DNA from: Granulicatella seriolae | GTDB taxonomy: Bacteria > Bacillota > Bacilli > Lactobacillales > Aerococcaceae | Reading direction: 5' to 3' | Assembly: GCF_024543085.1 (NCBI RefSeq) | Contig: NZ_JANHNZ010000002.1 | Coordinates: 124,001 to 188,000, forward strand | Length of the DNA stretch: 64,000 nucleotides | Shown here: piece by piece, positions 56,101 to 64,000 of the stretch | How the letters are laid out: each line of letters opens with the position of its first letter | Numbering within the stretch: position 1 is the first letter of the stretch | Program-made: the position numbers and the translations under genes | Notes under the pieces: generated by a model | Databases searched by the model: none | Told to the model about the DNA's origin: nothing | The model's input: only the letters and a program-made list of their open reading frames with translations

Positions 56101-59100
56101 AATGATTATTTGCATTTAATTTTATTTCTTTGTCATCTACCAGTACTTTGTCCAAAGTAGCAGAAGCGTTTGATTGAAACGGTTCAACGTAACTCAAGAC
56201 TTCGATTTCAGTGAATCCATAATTACGACCAGCTTTTGGTTTAATCCATATACGTAATTTATCTGACGTAATTGGGCTTGTGAAACCATAAGGAGTAACT
56301 CCTTCTGCGAAAGAAACTTGGGTAATATTAGAAAAATCTGTTGACACCCATTGCTTGCTAGTTGAATTCCAGTATTCAAAACGAATATTTTCTGGTCCAG
56401 GCAAATCACTATTCGCATCGGTATAGTGCCACAAATTAAGGTTATTAAAGGTGTGACTTTCCTTCCATGCTAGTTGTAAATAGATTTCATTGATATTGGT
56501 ATTGTTTCTTTGACTCCATGTTGTCCAACGTTGATCCGCATTAGCACTATTGTTGCTGACACCATTCGTTAGATTAGCAAAGCTATCTCCAATAGGAGCT
56601 GTCAAATCAATGATGGTACCATTTGCTTTTAGGCTATACCCATTGGTGAATGTTGTTGGATCACTTGTATTGCTAGTAATTTTTTCTGCGATTGCTTGCG
56701 CTTCAACAATTCGTACTCGACTAGTTACCACAACATCTTGCCCAAATACTTTGGCAATTCCTTTCACTTCAGCATAACCAAGTTTATCTAGAACAAGATT
56801 GGATAAATCCCAAGTAACTGGAACCGTAAGAGCCTGATTGCCTCTATCATCGATAGCTTTTAGTTGAGATGGTAAATTCAAGTTTTGATTCAGATGGTTA
56901 TAAGTTGAATGATTTTCAACACTTGTAATTGGGTTAATCACTGTTACACGGACACTTGTTTTATAGTCTGTACCAGTTAGTTGACCGACAATTGTATGTT
57001 GACCAACTTCTTTTATTTTATCTAAATCAGCTTTTGACCAATTAACAGCAACAGCTTTTGTACTCCCATTAGCTTCTGTTAAAGTTAGCTGATTTGGCAA
57101 TTCTAATTTTTGTCCGCTTGTCATGTAGTAAGTTCTGGATAATTGATAAGATGGACTATTATTCTCATTCACATTATCCGGAAAAACTGTATTGACTGTG
57201 ACAACTGAATCAAGTAGACCCTCAGATTTAGCAGTAAGAGTAAATTGACCTGCCCTCTTAGTTGATTGTACAATCACTAAGGCTTTACCACTGAAGGCTT
57301 TACGAGAGTTTCCCTTGTAAGAATCTGTATCGACAGGGTTCCCATTGTCTACACCAACAATGCGTCCGTCTCCAGTAATTTCAAAATTAATCTTATGATC
57401 AGCAGCTGAAACGATGTTACCATTTTTATCATGTACATCAACTTCAATATAGGCTAAGTCACGTCCATCAGCAGTAATTTCTGCTCTATCTGTTTTAGCT
57501 TGTAAGGATGCAGCCTCATAGCTCGTTTTAACAGACTTTCTTCCCACTGCTTGGTCTGTAATTTCCTTACCATCTTTATCATATGCTTTTGCTTTTAATT
57601 CGCCAGCTTCCCAATCTACATAGAAGGTTGGGTAAGGATTTTCCGTTCCTTCAAAGGTATGATAGGTGTGTCCTGCTGGGGTCGTATGGACCGTAGAAGT
57701 TCTTGTCCCAATTAGTTTATCATTCAAGTACAATTCAACCTTATATGCATCTGAGAAAACATCTACTTGGACTTTTCCTTGGTTGTTTTTAACAATTTCC
57801 TTGTCATTCCAGGTAGACATCAAATGCAATGTAGATTCCTTATCATTCCACATACTATGGTAGAGATAGTAGGTATCTTTAGGGAATCCAGCAGTATCAA
57901 CAATTCCAAAATAACTAGAATTAGGTGCTGCCCCTTTTCCACTCACACTACCTGTAGAAACCCCATTCCATGGCGTTGGCTCACCAATATAATCAAATCC
58001 TGTCCACACAAAAATTCCTGCATTAAAGTCATTTTTTACAGCAAATTTCCATGCTTGACTAGCAGAATGTCCCCAACCTACACGAGCTTGGTTATTATCG
58101 TATTCAGACATTTGAAGTGCTGCACTATCCTGTCCATAGGTATTATAAATACCACGACTGTGAATGGCACTAGTTGTTTCTGAGCCGTAGAATTTCCAGT
58201 TAGGGTACTGATTTCTAAGCGCTTGTAAGCTTGCTTCGCTTGCATAGTTCTTCCCTACAATTCCACCATTATTAGCGACAACCTTCATCACTTCATGTAA
58301 GGTTTTATTGTCTCCAATTGTAACTGGGCGGCTAGTGTCAATCTCTTTAATCCAGTTAATAATTTTTTGCGCAACTTGTGGGTAGTGACTCATATCGCCA
58401 CCCGCTCCCTCAGTTACTTCGTTACCAATAGACCACATAATAAGAGAAGGTGCATTTTTAGCACGTTGAACCATAGATTTTGTCGCGTATTCAGCCCAAG
58501 TCATATCAGCTTTTGCATGTACTAGTTTTGAATCAGAAGCTATTTTTTCATTGAAATGTTTCGAGAAGTCATTGCTATTTCCGTTTTTAGCATTGGTCCA
58601 ACCATCAAAAGCTTCATCAATAATTAACATACCGTGCTTATTCGCTAAGTCGATTAAAGTCGTTGAGGCTGGATTATGAGTAGAACGGATAGCATTAGTT
58701 CCCATCTCTTTTAAGATACGAATTTGTCTTTCAATAGCTGTTGGGTTGGCTACAGCTCCCAAAGAACCTTGATCATGGTGCATACTAACACCTTTTAGCT
58801 TTACATTTTCACCATTTAAGGAGAATCCAGTATCTTTATCAAAGTTGAAATATCGGAAGCCATAATCATTTTCTACAGTATCAACAACCTTGTTGTTAAC
58901 CAAAACATCTGTCATCAAAGTATAGAGATATGGATTGTCAATAGACCAAAGAGTTGGTTTTTCGACAGCTAGCTTTGCATTAATAGTGCCTGTTTGACCA
59001 GCTCCGATTGTAAACGTTTCTGTCGTATGTTTTGCAACTTCTTTCCCTTCTTTATTTAGAAGTCGGTTAACAATAGAAACACTTTCACTAATATCTTTCT

Positions 59101-60322
59101 TATTTACAACAGCCGTTTTAACCGTCATGTCTACAGTTGTATTTTTTTGTTCTTCCAACTTAGGAGTCTCTATAGTAACACCGTGGTAATCAACGCTGAC
59201 AGGATCCGTAACGGTTAGACTTAGGTCACGGTAAATACCACTACCAGAATACCAACGACTACTTGGAATTTTATTTTCTACCCGAATAGAAATCAGATTT
59301 TCAGTTAAGCCATCAAAAACTAAATTGTCTGTTAGGTCGAAGGCAAAGGAAGAGTACCCATTTTTATGGTCCCCAATTTTTTTACCGTTAACGTAAACTT
59401 CCGTTTCCATATAAGCGCCATCAAATTCTAAACGGAATTGTTTACCATCATATTTTTCTGGTGCGATGAACTTTTTACGGTACCACATTACACCACCAGG
59501 TAGAAAACCACTCTCAGCTTCATTAGCTGGTGAAAATGGTTGGTCAATACTAAAATCATTTGGTAAGTCTGTTACTTGCCAACTTTCATCATCTAACGTT
59601 GGTAAATGCGCATCAGCTATAGACCCCCGTGCAATCTTCCAATCGTCAACAAATAAAACTGTTCGTTCTCCCTCTGCTTTAAAATCAAGCTTAACAGTTT
59701 CCTCTTGTGATTTGCTAATACCTTCAATTTTTTTTACATCTTTTGGTAATGTCGATTCCCATAGATGAGCACTTTCTTCTTTTGCATCGTTTTCTTTTAC
59801 TTCTTCTAGGTTGCTGGTACTTTCTTCTATCTTTTCAGAACTATCTTTTGTAGTCAATGTTTCCTTTGGCTCCTCTAGCACGCTCCGATTGACTGATGAT
59901 TTTTCTACATCTGCCGTTTCAGGATTTTCTGTTTTTTCTACAGGCATCTCCATGGTGCTCTCTTCATTTTGTAGTGCTTCTGTAGACACACTATCACCAG
60001 TTGAACTTTCGGTCGCCACTGTTGATACTTCAAGATCTTTTTCTGATGTTGTCCCATTGCTAGCTTCTTTTAAAGTTGCTTCTTTGCTTTCATCCAGCAT
60101 TGTCTCCACTAGCTCTTCACTATTCGGTTGGACTTCATCCTTTTTATCCTCGTTCACTAGTGTACTTGTTGCTATTTCTGCTGACGAAACATTCTCACTA
60201 GCATGAACCAAATGAACACCAAATAACATCGATCCAATGACTACTGAGCCGGTCCCCATAGCTAGCTTTCTAATTGAGTAACGTAGTCGTTTTTCGAATA
60301 AATTTTTATTGTTTTTCCCCAT
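50153..60322 (-). CDS. Giant LPXTG surface enzyme: GH2 beta-galactosidase fused to GH84 beta-N-acetylglucosaminidase
   Basis: The product has about 3,389 residues from the ATG at 60322, which fits the GAGGAG; a GTG two codons earlier is too close. A YSIRK-type signal (about 11-45) leads to a Ser/Glu-rich region. A GH2 module follows: sugar-binding (about 220-380), barrel with acid/base Glu635 (IGNEV) and nucleophile Glu715 (GSETTS). Then come Ig-like domains, CBM32/F5-8C domains, a FIVAR unit and a GH84 module with YIEGYYGNPW and catalytic Asp2070-Asp2071 (LADDAP). More discoidin domains, a DPT stalk and LPNTG (3354) end it. It would strip Gal then GlcNAc from host glycans, or cut hyaluronan. 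Confidence 0.93.
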   Translation of the reverse strand: MGKNNKNLFEKRLRYSIRKLAMGTGSVVIGSMLFGVHLVHASENVSSAEIATSTLVNEDKKDEVQPNSEELVETMLDESKEATLKEASNGTTSEKDLEVSTVATESSTGDSVSTEALQNEESTMEMPVEKTENPETADVEKSSVNRSVLEEPKETLTTKDSSEKIEESTSNLEEVKENDAKEESAHLWESTLPKDVKKIEGISKSQEETVKLDFKAEGERTVLFVDDWKIARGSIADAHLPTLDDESWQVTDLPNDFSIDQPFSPANEAESGFLPGGVMWYRKKFIAPEKYDGKQFRLEFDGAYMETEVYVNGKKIGDHKNGYSSFAFDLTDNLVFDGLTENLISIRVENKIPSSRWYSGSGIYRDLSLTVTDPVSVDYHGVTIETPKLEEQKNTTVDMTVKTAVVNKKDISESVSIVNRLLNKEGKEVAKHTTETFTIGAGQTGTINAKLAVEKPTLWSIDNPYLYTLMTDVLVNNKVVDTVENDYGFRYFNFDKDTGFSLNGENVKLKGVSMHHDQGSLGAVANPTAIERQIRILKEMGTNAIRSTHNPASTTLIDLANKHGMLIIDEAFDGWTNAKNGNSNDFSKHFNEKIASDSKLVHAKADMTWAEYATKSMVQRAKNAPSLIMWSIGNEVTEGAGGDMSHYPQVAQKIINWIKEIDTSRPVTIGDNKTLHEVMKVVANNGGIVGKNYASEASLQALRNQYPNWKFYGSETTSAIHSRGIYNTYGQDSAALQMSEYDNNQARVGWGHSASQAWKFAVKNDFNAGIFVWTGFDYIGEPTPWNGVSTGSVSGKGAAPNSSYFGIVDTAGFPKDTYYLYHSMWNDKESTLHLMSTWNDKEIVKNNQGKVQVDVFSDAYKVELYLNDKLIGTRTSTVHTTPAGHTYHTFEGTENPYPTFYVDWEAGELKAKAYDKDGKEITDQAVGRKSVKTSYEAASLQAKTDRAEITADGRDLAYIEVDVHDKNGNIVSAADHKINFEITGDGRIVGVDNGNPVDTDSYKGNSRKAFSGKALVIVQSTKRAGQFTLTAKSEGLLDSVVTVNTVFPDNVNENNSPSYQLSRTYYMTSGQKLELPNQLTLTEANGSTKAVAVNWSKADLDKIKEVGQHTIVGQLTGTDYKTSVRVTVINPITSVENHSTYNHLNQNLNLPSQLKAIDDRGNQALTVPVTWDLSNLVLDKLGYAEVKGIAKVFGQDVVVTSRVRIVEAQAIAEKITSNTSDPTTFTNGYSLKANGTIIDLTAPIGDSFANLTNGVSNNSANADQRWTTWSQRNNTNINEIYLQLAWKESHTFNNLNLWHYTDANSDLPGPENIRFEYWNSTSKQWVSTDFSNITQVSFAEGVTPYGFTSPITSDKLRIWIKPKAGRNYGFTEIEVLSYVEPFQSNASATLDKVLVDDKEIKLNANNHFEIASQDVKKVQVGTLHNANATIIPLASGNYLIQVQSEDGSQIKRYRLINSTLDDGSDPEGIDAPIITEIEKAHVQNLIKTTLAKHLPLVSGDFTQESIDAYRDSLANIYLIDSETTGLEQAQAMVAKVQKALEQLVVVKKALNRSDLESITADIQREEEGFEKAFDNNLATYWHSSWSGNGFGKPATMVIKNPVEITGFTYVPRSGASSGIDGENNGVVEAGYLIVTDEAGIEHRFDFSGWKVDTANKTINFNKAIKAKTISFTATKTGGNAVNKYVSAAELQILLPGFEVTPLQLSEYLATLAKANKISSISADVLVTDARRTYLGEKNILTQTRLDAFLKELQDLIESAPTTPEVPAVENPREEHDPANASYQSNKPWSLEDLNAALTNPDYLEKEYTILPNPQKVTYLDGMSAFNQTVNMVISNKVDKYTVNRLREIMKDHNISYQTSDKAQDGYFNIYLGVHGETNEANTHQINHNTVEGLFDKIDAHSIVIKDNTISIIGKDTIGVFYGLTTLKHLMNQATVPVLRDMVIEDYADMKYRAYIEGYYGNPWSIEDRIELMKFGGDLKMNQYMFAPKDDEYHNSKWRDLYPEEKLADIGRMATVGNETKNLFVWTLHPFMHNAVRFTNKDEYNNDLQVIKNKFNQLMSVGVRQFGILADDAPNPQGGFNSYNILMKDLTDWLIERQAEYGDLKHDMIFVPHEYWGRGTEAELHALNKDLPESVEIVLTGGRIWGENSRQFLENYKANITANGDAYRAPYMWINWPVTDNAKKHLILGGGEQFLHPGVDPSLVAGIMLNPMQQSEPSKIAIFSNADYSWNIWATVDDAKRTNELAFNFMDHGTFEDTDASVAFRELGKHMINQNMDSRVSKLEESVELVPKLTNFLNLVTSGAEFGDQANELRVEFAKIRDAAILYKENPGNTRNRDQIIYWLNNAIDQGNAALKIIDGLEAIKTTPDKVWDHYSAALDLYKQSKTYTFFYVNYYERAELGVQHIRPFMEKTLSLLGQEVNRQMDPTSVNTSFITNRTDQPTGNLEALFDKNLSTEVVYKTPASIAIGDYVGVSFDKAIQLHNLTFEMGRNGNLRDTFGPSKLQYRNEQDQWIDLGFDFAGNEPTIAVSGLDLSVMGVRLLATQAKGNTWLGIREILINETLKAAVTDAITTLSISNNLGLQQGTTTSRITDGNDTTFAWFASNPYSGDQRDSIAPDAWVQLATDKARRISGVRFLQDSGSDKLKQGVIEYSLDGQTWTELGKINARSLVEFDQSFEAQYVRVRNTERVPVWWKLMDFSLSFEDKNFTSDLTYTNVSALEQSKARVGLDQFDLQLNPTVVLSSGDFIGLKLERIHELDKIVIEGEVASGLSLQFSDNAVEWLSLASLVEGSHGRYIRLINLTSDDLTLGATALLVTTVEVKPAEFLETSITPHASYGSGDSRNTGTLLNLFDGDLNTKTSFANYPGQDGYIIYHLGTNRQVKSMRAYIQDGTINYLRDGILQVSLDGKTWIDVITVGDGKENTVAKDDSLGDGWTHDSNNPGNRYIEGTLDQAVEANYLRIFFTAPYNHRFVEFNEIVINNGEYVPIKNDPTVESSAIEIRNHHSEQMTDKNVLTSYKPNANQGQFTYRLSENTNHNHFTLVTSGQSTASIRMRARVSANQDGTESKWIDLGQVKQSFQRIPIADIAHLFEIQFEWENGIPEIYELATYYQEIEEVDPTDPTDPTDPTDPTDPTDPTDPTDPTDPTDPTDPTDPTDPTDPTDPTDPTDPTDPTDPTDPTDPVVDEFITVTDSDTQITVIIHKDGVKPGAVFDASILENVLDLFDGKAYDLYELGFASQDGQYSPIQSDAQVVIPIHGTPIYVYYVGENGNLSIDFKVVDKTVHFTVPHFSQYAVVYSHALKDVKEDDVVTKPIPGQIAVPGTNNDDEENGVAIGPKDDKKVKISQIATTTAKQLPNTGTSSDASYGILAFLTAGLGFLGFKSKKKEVKE
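50778..50974 (-). repeat. Coding minisatellite, (Asp-Pro-Thr)n stalk
   Basis: About 22 nine-base units encode a DPT stalk between the last discoidin domain and the pre-anchor beta domain. Units differ at synonymous positions (GGATCT, GGGTCC, GGATCG), and identical units cluster, which indicates expansion by slippage or unequal exchange. The long open frames on the opposite strand are artefacts of the repeat. Confidence 0.93.
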
Positions 60323-60438
60323 TAACACTTTCTCCTCAATTCTTAGATTAGTCTTCTACTTCTTTTTCTGTCAAATCTTCTTTGGATAAAAAGCTCTCGA
60401 TTTAGACCTACTTTCCGCCCCCATTCTTACTCTTCAAA

Positions 60439-60453
60439 AAGAAAACGATTACA
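60439..60453 (-). promoter_or_regulatory. Candidate CcpA (cre) site upstream of the giant glycosidase gene
   Basis: AAGAAAACGATTACA matches the cre consensus WTGNAANCGNWNNCW with one mismatch. It lies about 120 bases upstream of the start and just downstream of a TACAAT that could be a -10 box. Carbon control of a glycan-degrading enzyme would make sense. Confidence 0.4.
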
Positions 60454-60758
60454 TTAAATTGTAAATGCGGATCCTTTTATCAGAATTTATTGACACATCT
60501 TCTTTGCAAATCAATTTTAAAGAGTTATTCCCCCCTCAATAATCAATCGATTTACTTTTAAGCTGTTGCCATATCTTAGTGTTAACCCAAAGATACACCT
60601 TATGAATAGCAAACAACTTTTTTGAAAAACCACTAATTAATGCTTGAAACATCAGTGATTTTTTCATGCTTTATGAGCATTCCTTTCTAAGTATAACTTA
60701 CAATAAAGCGATTTCAAATAACTATTTTGTTTTTTTTGATAACAATATTGTTTTAAAA
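60454..60758. other. Non-coding AT-rich region
   Basis: This is the distal part of the 980-base gap between the two glycosidase genes. I see no open frame with a ribosome binding site, no tRNA-like fold and no copy of the interspersed repeat. It may hold part of the promoter of the giant gene. Confidence 0.4.
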
Positions 60759-60798
60759 TAAAGAACAACCACAATTTTATATCGTGGTTGTTCTTTAT
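60759..60798. terminator. Hairpin with flanking T-runs between the glycosidase genes
   Basis: AAAGAACAACCAC pairs perfectly with GTGGTTGTTCTTT around a ten-base loop and is followed by T-rich sequence on both strands. It lies far from both genes, so it may end a read-through transcript or an unannotated small RNA. Confidence 0.7.
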
Positions 60799-61213
60799 TT
60801 TATTGATTGGTTTGCTTCTGTCACTGTTTTAACTATTTTTCTTTCTTAAAAGCAATTGTTCCAAGATGAATATTCAGAAGACCAAGTAAAGTAATGTATC
60901 TCCAATATTCCTCCCAGCATTTGATAACTAATTTGCTTACATGACAATCATTTGGGCTTTCGTATCATTGGTTCATTTTATCCCTCTTATCACAAAAAAA
61001 CAGTTCAAAGACTACATAATCTTTTCTAATGAAGAGATTACTAATATTTTCTGAATTGTTTGCGTCAAAAACAATACCGTTTTACCTCATAGTTTCGAAT
61101 AGTTCTCCTATCTTGCAAGGTAAAAATATTTATCAGCTATGACCTCATGTCAAACGGTGTTTTTATTGCTATCATTTATTTATTTTTTCGATTTACCGTT
61201 TAACGAATATAGT
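60799..61213. other. Non-coding stretch downstream of the GH101-type gene
   Basis: No convincing gene or repeat copy is visible. Short open frames lack ribosome binding sites. With hairpins at both ends it could contain a small RNA, but there is no direct support. Confidence 0.3.
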
Positions 61214-61246
61214 ACTAGTCGGAAAACCAGTGCTTTCTCCGACTAG
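61214..61246 (-). terminator. Weak terminator-like hairpin after the GH101-type gene
   Basis: ACTAGTCGGA pairs with TCCGACTAGT around a 13-base loop, 60 bases after the stop. No T-run follows on the minus strand, so it may only stabilise the 3' end. Confidence 0.5.
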
Positions 61247-61305
61247 TAACTATCTACGAATATTAAATGACTTACTCGTATTTTTAGACATTGAACCCTA
61301 TTTTA

Positions 61306-64000
<2,695 letters not shown>

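Overview
The window looks like chromosome of a low-GC Gram-positive in the order Lactobacillales. Evidence is the AT-rich coding, strong GGAGG-type ribosome binding sites, a YSIRK-type signal and two LPXTG surface proteins, a mevalonate-pathway HMG-CoA synthase, PTS and ECF-type transporters, fumarate-type PyrD, and class III ribonucleotide reductase with NrdR boxes. The fused coaBC and the tandem-PII/DUF1538 pair argue against Streptococcus itself. An Aerococcaceae- or Carnobacteriaceae-like host is my inference, not something the sequence proves. I saw no rRNA, tRNA, CRISPR array, prophage or intact insertion sequence.

Layout. 1-9.8 kb: end of an oxidoreductase gene, a metallophosphoesterase, a membrane protein, an amino-acid ABC permease and binding protein without an ATPase, a tandem-PII protein with a DUF1538 membrane protein, and uvrC coupled to an uncharacterised helical protein. 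9.9-18.7 kb: iron alcohol dehydrogenase, zinc metallopeptidase, a glycosyltransferase with a TVP38/DedA-like protein, lipoate ligase next to a protoporphyrinogen-oxidase-like flavoprotein, and an M42 aminopeptidase. 18.7-33.3 kb: nrdDG behind two NrdR boxes, coaBC with a PanT-like transporter, glutathione reductase, pyrD, threonine aldolase, Ogt, asparaginase and plsY. 33.4-34.0 kb: an ASCH-like gene whose good start codon is one base out of frame across an A7 tract.

34.4-41.7 kb is one minus-strand operon for salvage of cell-wall sugars: murQ, PTS IIB, PTS IIC, a small membrane protein, a BadF-type amino-sugar kinase, a DUF871/MupG 6-phosphomuramidase, PTS IIA, anmK and an RpiR regulator. 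Together these could import MurNAc-GlcNAc, split it, and feed both sugars to GlcNAc-6-P. A good promoter with two similar candidate operators precedes murQ. 41.9-50 kb: HMG-CoA synthase and thiolase, small genes, a flavodoxin, a DUF368 (PopT-type) translocase and an M29 aminopeptidase.

50.1-64 kb is a host-glycan degradation locus. A surface protein of about 3,390 residues fuses a GH2 beta-galactosidase to a GH84 beta-N-acetylglucosaminidase/hyaluronidase. Next to it is the C-terminal part of a GH101-type endo-alpha-N-acetylgalactosaminidase, cut by the window end. The two proteins share modules and end in tripeptide stalks (DPT or PET) and LPXTG anchors.

The most unusual signal is an interspersed element of about 175 bp (about 250 bp with an outer terminal inverted repeat), present six times plus two fragments. 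It keeps a conserved RNA-like core, but its long terminal stem changes sequence from copy to copy while both arms remain complementary, and two internal hairpins also covary. Four of six copies lie between convergent genes. I do not recognise it as a named family.
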